Shown in pieces: positions 48,640 to 56,802 of a DNA stretch of 56,802 nucleotides. Location: contig JADWQD010000031.1 in NCBI GenBank assembly GCA_016110215.1, forward strand, positions 1-56,802, in the 5' to 3' direction. Source of the DNA: Capronia americana (Eukaryota; Ascomycota; Eurotiomycetes; Chaetothyriales; Herpotrichiellaceae). The stretch's first letter is position 1; each line of letters begins with the position of its first letter. A model generated the notes under the pieces. It did not search any database. It was not told the DNA's origin and saw only the letters and a program-made list of their open reading frames with translations. A program made the position numbers and the translations under genes.

Positions 48640-49881
48640 AAGAACCTGATCCGGGTTGATCGAGACACCAACAGGATTACGCGGAACTACAAGTCATATC
48701 GTAAGCTCATCCTACTGTCGACGTGGTTGGGCTATGAGCAAATCGACGAGCGATTCCTGGCTGATACCACACTTCAAAACCTTACACGCGATCGGCTCTT
48801 GTACAACATCTGCCACTGGTACTGCCAGGCTTCCCAGAAGGAGACCTCGTCATTGATTGAAGCTTAAATCAGTTCGATCTGTGAGACCGCGCCTAACATT
48901 CGAGCGCTGATGAACCTAGTTCGAGAAAAAGTTATACGGAAGAAGTTGAAGATGGTTATCTTCGCTACTCTTCCGGGCCAACAGGTGCTCTTATTCGCGA
49001 TCCTTAGTGATCTAAAGATTTCGGTGCGCGTCTACCATGCCCATCTCACGCCTAACGAGAAGTAACAGTTACAGAAGGATTTCAACACTACTCTCCATCC
49101 ATAAGTCTTGGTCGGTATATATGCGATAATATTATATAGCATGAATCTCTATCTACAATATCATATTGGCGCTTTCCTCGATCCTCCGCCATCACTGCAG
49201 ATTGGCCAACAAGCTGGCGCAAGACTCCACCGTATCGGCCAGCGATATAACGTGGATCTCTACGTCTTCACATAGAAATACACCTTCGACGAACGCCAGA
49301 TCCTCAACAATTTGAGGAAAGCAGCCCCGGGCCTTCTCGCGAACCTCAACGAAGAGATCTTCAGTCGTGAAATCGCGATAAGCGAAGACGAGCAATCTGG
49401 CCGTCCCGTGCTTCAGCTTCCGCGGTTTGTACGACTGGAAGGTCGACTAGTCAATGTCGAATCGCAGGTTGTACCGGAGAATCACGGACTGGAAATCCTC
49501 CAAGGCCTACCGCTGCTTAACGCCATCATCCGGGATTCGATGGCTAACTTGAGACTGTACAATCCTGAAGATGAGGTTAGCGGAGACATCGGAGATGGAG
49601 TAGACACGGAGAATGCGTCTGATCAGGAACTATTTGTAAAGGGTCGCATATATAGACAGTCATGGGGTGACGCCGGGAAGGGAGGTACCCTGTTCTTAAC
49701 ATACAGCAACTGCTGGCAACATCTCTGTACTTTCTGGCGTTTCACCTGGTTGCGGTATTATAATCAACTACAAGTCGCGAAGCACCACGCTTCAGACTTT
49801 CTCAAATCAGACATCCGATTGCAGTTAACTCTTACTATAGTGAGTTTATCAGGAGGGCTGGTGAGCCTGCGAAAAATGTGA
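48640..49881 (+). pseudogene. SNF2-family helicase C-terminal fragment
   Basis: One frame runs 48640-49881 with four stops: TAA at 48865, 49063 and 49102, and TAG at 49273. All fit C-to-T (or G-to-A) changes. Helicase_C features in order are VIFATLPGQQ near 48956 (motif IV region), RVYHAHLT near 49030, MNLY...FLDPPPS at 49141-49193 (motif V region) and the motif VI arginine-finger block RLHRIGQ at about 49222-49242. After these comes FDERQILNNLRK. The open part from 49312 (189 codons) is the C-terminal extension and is not a separate gene. The N-terminal ATPase lobe is absent. A diverged homologous fragment lies at 53824-54330 on the other strand. Confidence 0.8.
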
Positions 49882-50570
49882 TGGTCTACCGGAAACTGAT
49901 ACCCAGACACACAAGACCTTTCCACAAACCACTTTATAGCTATATACTCTTGACTCTTTCCATCTCACTCCTTTCAATCAAGCATACGTCACGCTCCTAA
50001 ATATTGCCAGGGAGCCTCCTCACCTGGGAAATAATCACATAGAGACCTTCGCAGTCAACAACGGCGCACAGCACAACTGAGCCTCCATTTGGCCCAACAA
50101 AAGATTTGTATCGTTGACTTTACCAGGTTTTTCAAGCGACTCGCCGACAATGCCGCGCCCGCCAACCTTATGGCGTACCTATTTTCTTAAGACGCAGCTC
50201 ATGCTTCCATCCGACTAGGAATCGCTGGCGCCTGGTCATACAATCACCCGAAACTAGACGAGCCATTAGAGCTTCTTAAGGAGCACTGTCCACGTCTAGT
50301 GGAAGCCTTCTTGCCACAGAGTGAGCATCAGCCCCCTCCGAAGAGACAGATGAGGAAGAAGAGGATGTCGTCGAGTGTGATTCGCATCAATATATGCGTG
50401 TACAGAGACAGGGGTTTTGTCTTGGGCCAGGTACCTTCAATGCCTTTGACCTTCATCCGAACATCAGCCTTCGTCGAATTCCACTGAACTCAGCGTTAGG
50501 TCAATCAATTCGGGATATTCTAAGACCTACGAGGTACAGGGGTGAATTTTGGTCAACGTGTATATGAGGG
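49882..50570 (+). pseudogene. Unrecognised coding remnant downstream of the SNF2 fragment
   Basis: In the same frame as the helicase, a stretch from about 50080 reads as protein (FTRFFKRLADNAAPANLMAYLF), then a TAA at 50188 (CAA-like), then HPKLDEPLELLKEHCPRL. Around 50330 coding character moves to another frame, starting EETDEEEEDVVE and running to a TGA near 50570. So there is at least one frameshift or an unrecognised intron. No domain is recognised. The mariner element lies immediately downstream. Confidence 0.4.
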
Positions 50571-50600
50571 GAGGACTAGTCCTAGCCTCGGACGCCGACC

Positions 50601-51861
50601 GCACTAAGCCTAATTAGGTATAATTTGTACTGTCTTTTCATCTCGTTATAATTTCTTTTGCTTAATAAGCTACTAATTAATATACCCTCCGTTTACCTTA
50701 ATAACGTCCTGGCGGCGCTAGGGCATAGTGCTTATTAAATATTCTAGAGTCTCCTTCCTAATTGCTGTCTATACTTCTAGAACCTGCTATTATAGTTTAT
50801 TATAGCTTATATATCGACTTAGGTAATACTTCTTAATCTAGTCTCTAGTCCTTTATAATATTCTAGAGCGTCTTAATAGGGTTTAAGTCTGGTGAATTCA
50901 GTGGCCAGTAGATAAGGGGTATACTATATTCAGTCAGCTCGTTAATAGTAAGCTATATAGCGTGTCCAGGTGTATTATCCTATATAAACTTTAAATTAAG
51001 GTCTAAGTATAGGCGAAAATAATTATTTACTAACAGTATAATGCGAGCATAATAACTCTCCTTATTAATTAACCCCTAGTCCTTCGTCTTCCCGTAGAAG
51101 TATACCTAGAGCATCTAGCCGGAAGGAGACTTAACCCTCTTATTAATGCAGTTAGGGTGAAGCCCTTCACCGGCTTTCCTTATTATTATCGGGCGATAGT
51201 GACCTGGCTTGACCTAGGTTTCATTACTCTAGACGACTTTATACTATTATTCCTTCGTCTAATTAACGTGTATTTATACCTTTTCAAGTTATAAGTCCTT
51301 AAGGTCTTCAGATAATAGAGGCTTTTAAAGTGCAACCCGTTAATAATAACTACAGCGGCGAAGTGCAGCTTTAACTGACTTAGGGCTAACTTCGCCCTCT
51401 AACTAAAGGGCTTCAGCGACTTGCTTATAACCTATTCGGCGCGCGTATATATATTTATAGTAATAAAGGCTTTAAGTTTATCGACCTTATATTTAGTTAA
51501 TCGAGGTGCCCGTCCCGCGTTCTTATATTATAGTGTAGTCTTCTTCTTCTTAATAGTATATTGAACTGCCCTTCGGGAGACGTTCAGCAGCTTTATAATA
51601 AAGTATATAAATAGCTAGCCTTTTAAAGGACTAGAATATCTCGTCGTTAGTCTTATATATCTTAGAATTAAACTTTTTTAGGGTCTATAGCTATACCTAA
51701 ATATCTATAATAGCGAGTATTAGGGTGCTAGGAGTCCCTAAGAGTGTCTAAGAGTGCCTTAGAATATATAATAAAATCAGGACAATCAGCCGTTATTATA
51801 TATTTTAAATTTTAATTCCAACCTTATAGCGGTACTAAAATCGCCTAATTAGGCTTAGCGC
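50601..51861 (-). mobile_element. Tc1/mariner element (RIPped)
   Basis: About 1.26 kb element with imperfect terminal inverted repeats: gcactaagcctaattagg at 50601-50618 and its complement (gcgctaagcctaattagg) at the right end 51844-51861, with similarity extending some 15 bp inward. Part of the repeat is itself palindromic. A flanking TA duplication is not visible, so the exact ends are uncertain. It is RIPped like the large nest, which implies other copies in the genome. Confidence 0.8.
50740..51750 (-). pseudogene. DD34E transposase (Tc1/mariner, DDE_3 type)
   Basis: Minus-strand frame with all three catalytic regions visible. The first Asp is now Asn (SNET, codon 51223-51225). The second is the DNTPGHA block, with Asp at 50977-50979. 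The third is WPLNSPDLNP followed by the Glu position, now Lys (AAG at 50872-50874). The spacing between the second and third is 34 residues, which defines DD34E. Stops are TAG and TAA replacing Trp or Gln (for example Leu-TAG-Asn where Trp is expected). N- and C-terminal limits are approximate. It is inactive. Confidence 0.85.
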
Positions 51862-51889
51862 TGATTATCTAGAAGGTTCGGAGGAGACC

Positions 51890-52345
51890 CGCGCTAACCT
51901 CTTTAGTCGGCTACTAACGACAAAGCCCCTGCACCTCATATATCTCGAAACCGTCATGGATAGACTGGATGAGGGGGCAGTTCGCTACCGGCGAAGGTTA
52001 ATGTACGGGCGTAAGTTGAATGGGTTATTGATACCTAGACCTATGCAGAAGAAGCCGCCGATATTTGTCCCTTGCTCTCTCCTGATTTCCAGAATCGTAA
52101 TGTCACCTCGGCGCTCTATCGATTCGGCGGTCGTTGATGATGGGATGGATAGCTGATACTTCCTCGTCCGGTGGAGCTTCCTTATCTTGGCTGTCGCTCG
52201 AATCACCAACATCATTGGAGTCTTGAGGGTACTAGATACTGTGGGCTGCCTGCGCCAGTTGCTGATACATTATGTTTCGAGCACACCTCGCGTCGTTCGG
52301 TCAGTCTATTCGCGGACAGTATTTTCGTAACGAGAGTCTTTTGGA
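51890..52345 (-). pseudogene. 3' continuation of the minus-strand gene, with stop codons
   Basis: The reading frame of the two-exon gene continues past its stop at 52346-52348 for about 150 codons to the mariner border. It has six or so interruptions (TAA, TGA, TAG), each convertible to Gln or Arg by one transition. Acidic and basic stretches such as DSNDVGDSSDSQDKEAPPDE and ERARDKYRRLLLHRSRYQ look genuinely coding. The original protein was therefore probably longer and the gene is decaying. The function is not recognised. Confidence 0.5.
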
Positions 52346-53115
52346 TTATACCAGTATAACCAGCTCATGCGGTTGATGGCAACATAACCCTACTGCTTCT
52401 CTTGGACTGGTTGAGAGGTGACCTTTCTTTCTGGAGGAGACTGGAATCGCCTCCCGGAGTAATCGCAGCATTGGGAAATGACATCGAATGATCCGCTTCA
52501 AAGTGTCAAGTTTCTTGAGACGTACCACCTCTTCTTTATCCTCCCACTGAATATGTCCTAGCCGTATTGCAAATCTCAAGACTTTGCGTAATGTCGTGTA
52601 TACGTGCCGTGAGCATCCAGACTTCTCAAGGAAAAGGCCGGACCCTAACAGCAGTGGGCGAACACGGTCGGATGGCTCAGGATAGCTGATGGATTCGATA
52701 GACGATGATCTTGAAGATAATGATGATGATGATGATAGAGGAGAAGAAGAGGGTTCAGAGGAAGGGTTCCCCAGCTCCTCGATTACACGTTGACTCTGTA
52801 GAGGAGTGGTGTTATACAGTGGATTATCTTCGTCGGTATCGTTGTGGTTCTGACTCGGCTCGAGGTCTTCGAAAAAGGTTTCCAGTGGCGCCTCATGTGT
52901 TTGGGCTGGGTATTCTTCGCCATTCGCCTGGATGTGTCAGTTCGACGAAACAAAGATGAGCGATAACTCACAATGTCCACCACGGCAGCATATAGGTCCG
53001 GTTCGTTGGTCGAAAGGTATTGGACGAACGGGGTGGTTGTTGAAGGTGGTTCTGGTGTACCGGATGATGCTGACACAGTGTAGTGTGGTTCTGTTTGGAA
53101 GCCTTCTTGGCTCAT
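52346..53115 (-). CDS. Unrecognised two-exon protein (241 aa)
   Basis: Exon 1 is 53115-52972 (48 codons from ATG). The intron is 52971-52928 (44 bp) with GTGAGT donor, CTGAC branch-like sequence and CAG acceptor. Exon 2 is 52927-52346. The intron removes an in-frame TGA and joins phase 0, a typical short ascomycete intron. The product is Ser/Thr/Pro-rich at the N-terminus and acidic in the middle. It has a poly-Ser tract encoded by (TCA)n near 52720 and a more ordered basic C-terminal part (QWEDKEEVVRLKKLDTLKR). No domain is recognised. A better N-terminus may lie upstream: an ATG at 53263 opens 48 good codons in another frame ending at 53117, suggesting a frameshift or a missed splice. It may be a pseudogene in view of the continuation after its stop. 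Confidence 0.5.
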
Positions 53116-53823
53116 CTTACGTTTGATCGACAAACATATTGTTGGCTGAAGGTGATCGAAGTGGCTCTTGGTGGACTGTGTCAATCGGAAACCTGAAGTC
53201 ATTATTATCATCGACGAAACTACCGCCTTCGCTTAGTTGAGGAGGGGAATCACCAGGCTTCATTTTCTCCTTGCCCTTCAACACTCTGGTTGTAAACTGC
53301 GGTGGGCGCGATATAGAACCAGTGCTGTCCTATGCGAGGAGATTACCAGAAAGGCGTGAGTAGCGGACCATGGCTAATAAGCTGAGATAGTGGTAATGAG
53401 CGGAGGAGAATGAATGGTTGATATGAGTGGGTTTAAAGTAATACAGGATCCTACCCGTTATTTGGAAGTGGTCCGAAGTGGAAAGCAAGTACACCTCAAT
53501 ATCTGAGTTGAATTCGATGCGACCACGAAACGGGGGAGAGCATGGCTTCTAAAATAGGTCACATCGTTGTGAAATTAACCTAGTAATAGACTGACTACAC
53601 TGATGCCTGCCTCTGGCTGGCGTGTTTTCATTGAGCCATTATCTACTGCCAGCACTACCCTATGTTGAATGTACACACTGATGCCAGTATTGTCTCTGTT
53701 CACTCATGTCGAGGCAACCAAGGACAGACGATACAGATGAGGAAGCCTTCCATAGGTTGCCTTTCACTATGCCACGGCATCTGGCACACCAAACTCGTCG
53801 TTGATGCCGCCATACACTTGAAC
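53116..53823. other. Mostly intergenic, with an upstream minus-strand frame
   Basis: The minus-strand frame 53263-53117 starts MKPGD, reads well for 48 codons, and is probably the displaced N-terminus of the gene at 53115. The rest (53264-53823) has ordinary composition without a convincing frame. The 140-codon plus-strand stretch at 53662-54084 overlaps the antisense of the SNF2 fragment and is not a gene. Confidence 0.5.
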
Positions 53824-54330
53824 TTAACCTATTTGATTATTCAAGATCTCCAAGAGGATGTCATTGCCAGTGATTATCGGTTGACCATCTGTAGCTGGCA
53901 TGAGGAAGCTTTCCCAGCGCACCCATTCTCCTATTATTATTCGCTGACACTGATTCCCACCAATCTCATCAATATCAACATTCCTCCCAAAAATATCTTG
54001 GCTCAACATTGCCAATACGCTAGGGGTGGCCTTGGGAATGTTGTTCTAGACCTGCCTGTCGTTAGTATATATGATTGGTGCTGAAGGTAATCATATCAAC
54101 GTCCTTCTTTTGGCCGACTCGGTGGACGCGGGCAGCAGCTTGTTCACCGATTTTTTTTTAAGGCGGCAGATCCAAGAAAGCAATATGGTGGCATCTATGA
54201 TATAGGTTCATCCCGTAAGACGTCGTGGCATACGAGCCAATAAGCACGTGAGGCATATCTTCCTCGTTGGATATTATATACAGTTCGCTCTTATCCCCAG
54301 TCGACAAGTCAGTATAGTATCTTACGGACC
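53824..54330 (-). pseudogene. Second SNF2-family helicase C-terminal fragment
   Basis: Minus-strand fragment homologous to 49050-49400. It contains DLSTGDKSEL, then VLIGSYATTSYGMNLYHRC, FLDLPP, a TAA, then the motif VI block AARVHRVGQ near 54110-54135, FST, and RQ...NNIPKATPS. The frame is shifted by a 4-bp duplication (caggcagg near 54050) and then stays open to the stop at 53824. It keeps motif VI better than the plus-strand copy. The ATPase lobe is missing, and homology stops abruptly near 54330. Helicase_C domains of SNF2 proteins couple ATP hydrolysis to DNA translocation. This piece is non-functional. Confidence 0.78.
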
Positions 54331-54335
54331 GCGAT

Positions 54336-54764
54336 ATGATCCCAGAGGAGGTTCGGGGGCAGGCTGCCTCAGACCCCGACTTTAATCCGTATCTCGCTAA
54401 CGACCTATATAATGTCCTTATCTGGCTTCGTCTTAACGAGGAATATACGAATAAATTCATCTTTAATAATACTAATAAGTTGAAAGCCGGACACTATCTC
54501 AGTAAAATTCAAGAAGTATACTATATCCGCCGTATATATATATCCATTATTAATAGCGAAGTTCTTAGTAAGGATATTCCAGCAATTATAAGCCGTCAAG
54601 TCAAGATCCGCTTCTCTAAGAAATAAACACAGGAGTACAAGCGGACTACCGAGGAAGCCGAGGCCTATTTTATAATTAAACTAGCGGACGGACGCTTTAT
54701 ATAGAATATAAAGTCCTTCCGAATAATGATCCTTTAGTCGATAATAATGAAACGAGCTAAATGA
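54336..54764 (+). pseudogene. Unrecognised protein fragment
   Basis: Plus-strand frame opening at the SNF2 break point: 96 codons from ATG 54336 (MIPEEVRGQAASDPDFNPY), TAA at 54624, then readable again with TAG at 54702 and 54735 to TGA at 54762. The stops fit Gln/Trp-to-stop transitions. It is rich in Tyr, Ile, Asn and Lys, which may be partly a RIP effect. No family is recognised. Confidence 0.45.
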
Positions 54765-54984
54765 AATTAATTTACGTAGAGAAGGATTCGATCGAAATAA
54801 TCTCCATCATCGGTTCGAGCTGACATTAATCGGTTTTTTAGTGGAGAAATTAAGTTAATAGCGCAGGCCGGGCCTTGGCTGGTGAGGCTGCTAGGTGAAT
54901 TATCACGTGCGCACTGTGGACTTGGTATTTCGTTGTTACTATACCCTAGTCAGATAACACTATTAGTGTAGGTTGCCACAGACG
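54765..54984. other. Short non-coding stretch
   Basis: No frame or repeat is seen. It precedes the tandem duplication and gene start at 54985-55021 and is the likely promoter side of that gene. Confidence 0.4.
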
Positions 54985-55022
54985 ACTCTTTCATTAGCAT
55001 CATACTCTTTCATTAGCATCAT
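54985..55022 (+). repeat. 19-bp tandem duplication at a gene start
   Basis: actctttcattagcatcat occurs twice head to tail (54985-55003, 55004-55022). The second copy provides the first two bases of the ATG at 55021. The first copy is followed by a, not g, so only the second makes a start codon. Confidence 0.9.
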
Positions 55023-56190
55023 GGCACCCCGAGTAGTCCATAGGACTAGACAGTCCTCTAAAGCTAAGGCCAAAGCCAAAGCGATAAGACCGGCCGCCAC
55101 CAAGGCTAGGGCACTCAAGGCGAAAAAATCATCTTACCACTAAAGTCGCCATTCACGTCGCTCCCCCCATCCGAGACAGACCGGCATAATTAGTGATGTG
55201 CTTATAGATTCCTAAGAGTCGCCCGACGAGCTGGCCTCTAATAGCCCTGGCTATGCTTTAGAAGATCTCGATGCTTAGGATTTTATGTTACTTAACACGG
55301 AAGACTTTAAGACCCCTAGCAACTCCTACTAGGAAGCTTAGGCTAATATAGAGGTGGAGAACTAAGGCTTTTATAATCTCGAGCTATATACCCGATAGGA
55401 ATTTACTATTAATTAGTTTAACTATAGTAAGGATTTTTATAAGCCTATTATTTATATATTCCTATATATATAACCTAGCTATAATATTTATAAATAGGTA
55501 ATTAAGAAGGTAAAGTATATATATAAAATCTAGAAATATTAAACCCTATATAATACTCTAAAATAAGTTAACTAACTTTTTAAGAGTAATTAATCCGGCC
55601 TATACCTTTAAAAGAAGTATAATTACCTAAGGCTATAGTAAAAGATTAACTTTATCTTTAACTATACTTAGCTACTAGAGCTATTTAAGTTTATAGATAA
55701 AGCTATTAATCTCTCTAACTACTCTAAAAAGGGCTTACTCTTTCTATAATATATATTATCTATTTTTTATTATTTAAGTAAGGCTAATATAGAATATTTA
55801 GATATCTTTATTATTACTATTATTTATACTCGCTTTATATACCTTTATAATTAGTTCCCCTAAGACCCTTATTTCTCGAAATATAATTAAATATATTAGC
55901 TAGTAATATTCTCTAGCCTAAATAGTATTAAGGAGTTTATAGATCTAGATATTAGAGACTTTCCGCTGCGTAAGAATAAGAAGCGCCGCTTATCACCCGG
56001 CAATCCTATCGATCTTAATATAGACAGCGATAATAAGCTAGGGGCAGATTTCTACACAGCACCTACTCCTGAATCACTGCACTTAAAAGATGACAGCGCT
56101 CTAGAGATGATTGATGACGGTCTTGATGGTGATATATCCAATGACGAGGTCAATCTTGATGACTATAATGAGGACAACGAAGAAATATGA
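55021..56190 (+). pseudogene. Unrecognised 390-codon gene, RIPped in the middle
   Basis: One frame from ATG 55021 to TGA 56188-56190 without length change. It contains about two dozen internal stops, all TAA or TAG and none TGA. The first 40 codons (basic, Lys/Ala repeats, SSKAKAKAKAIRP) and the last ~80 codons (KNKKRRLSPGN, then strongly acidic) are native in composition. Codons ~60-310 are AT-rich and full of Tyr, Ile and Asn. The pattern is that of a real gene whose central ~700 bp was mutated by RIP. The mutated middle hides any domain. It could be a DNA-binding or transposon-derived protein, but I cannot say. The 60-codon plus-strand stretch at 56111-56293 is a shadow. Confidence 0.65.
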
Positions 56191-56724
56191 TGGCACTAGA
56201 TGCCTTGGTTGCGGTGCTTGTTCATATGGATGGAGGTATATATGGTTTGTGGCGGGGGGCCATAATTGTAAATGCCACGATAGAAGTAGGTAAAGACAAA
56301 TGTCGTCGATGGCAGCCGCAGTGGTGGTGAATGTGCGGTTACGGGGTAGTTGGGAGTTCTGACAGCACTTTCGCTAAAGACCTGGAATGTACGCACTTAC
56401 ACCTCTTGCCAGGATTCAGGTCCTTTCGCGACTCAAATTTTGTGATTGGTTGGCCGCTGTCAGCCTTGCGCCAACCATGAGGCTAAGTAACCGAGATATC
56501 GTGCATGTCCATCATGTGTGTTCAGAAAAAGGCGATTAAAGGGGACTTTTACGGACGCGTTTTCATAGCTGAAAATCATCAATTGCAAGCAACCGAATCA
56601 TGCTGAAATGTTCTCAGTCGCGCGTCTCGTATTGCCGTCTCAAACCGTCTGCACGGAGCACTGGCTACCGCAACCTCGACTTACTTGGTCTTCGTGCGTA
56701 TACCTGTAGCACTTATTCCGCCAT
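56191..56724. other. Intergenic sequence
   Basis: Ordinary composition, not RIPped. Short frames on both strands (for example 56196-56396 minus) show no coding character. Confidence 0.4.
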
Positions 56725-56725
56725 T

Positions 56726-56802
<77 letters not shown>
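56725..56802. repeat. (ATC)n microsatellite
   Basis: At least 25 uninterrupted atc/cat triplets running off the end of the window. Confidence 0.97.

Noticed and set aside
53662..54084. 140-codon plus-strand frame
   Set aside because: It overlaps the antisense of the second SNF2 fragment, which has recognisable helicase motifs. The plus frame shows none.
1..56802. tRNA or rRNA genes
   Set aside because: No cloverleaf with A- and B-box sequences and no rRNA-like block was seen on either strand. A covariance-model scan would be needed to exclude a weak tRNA.

Overview
The window is a piece of a filamentous ascomycete (Pezizomycotina-type) genome. About 82% of it is a repeat nest that has been heavily mutated by RIP (repeat-induced point mutation). 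The dinucleotides CA and TG are almost gone, TA is in excess, and every transposon reading frame is full of TAA/TAG stops where Gln or Trp codons are expected. Chromodomain Gypsy elements, Tad1-like LINEs, a DD34E Tc1/mariner element, 5-bp LTR target duplications and a short GT-AG intron all point to a fungus. I see no rRNA, tRNA, CRISPR or bacterial gene structure. The species cannot be named from the sequence.

Region 1-46603 is the nest. After the insertions are peeled apart it holds three full-length copies of one chromovirus (Gypsy) family of about 6.0-6.2 kb: A (713-20212, +), B (20397-46603, +, TSD GTTAG) and C (21016-27539, -, inserted in B, TSD TATAG). It also holds a nearly unmutated solo LTR D (22833-23196, inserted in C, TSD AATAG) and a truncated LTR E (375-712). 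Four full-length (about 6.7 kb) Tad1-like LINEs sit inside them: LINE 1 (3183-16660, +, in A), LINE 2 (6335-13055, -, in LINE 1), LINE 3 (31708-38442, +, in B) and LINE 4 (38603-45346, -, in B). Each LINE has a 12-16 bp target duplication. The separated halves add up to consistent lengths (Gypsy 6035, 6155 and about 6215 bp; LINEs 6.7-6.8 kb), which supports this reading.

Region 46609-50590 has ordinary base composition. It carries a plus-strand pseudogene whose 3' part is the C-terminal helicase half of an SNF2-family ATPase, with an unusually GC-rich stretch in the middle. At 50601-51861 lies a RIP-damaged Tc1/mariner element. Region 51890-53263 has an unrecognised minus-strand spliced gene or pseudogene. 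It is followed on the same strand by a second, divergent SNF2 C-terminal fragment (54330-53824), and then by a plus-strand fragment (54336-54764).

At 55021-56190 is an unrecognised 390-codon gene whose middle has been destroyed by RIP while both ends look native. The window ends inside an (ATC)n microsatellite. Almost nothing here looks like an intact protein gene; the best candidate is the two-exon minus-strand frame 53115-52346. The most interesting signals are: a quasi-regular (about 110 bp) array of paired octamers and an 11-bp periodic array in the 3' part of every LINE; a Tf1-like self-priming signature in the Gypsy family; a 6.7-kb-arm inverted LINE pair; a 364-bp solo LTR that escaped RIP; and the centrally RIPped gene near the right end.
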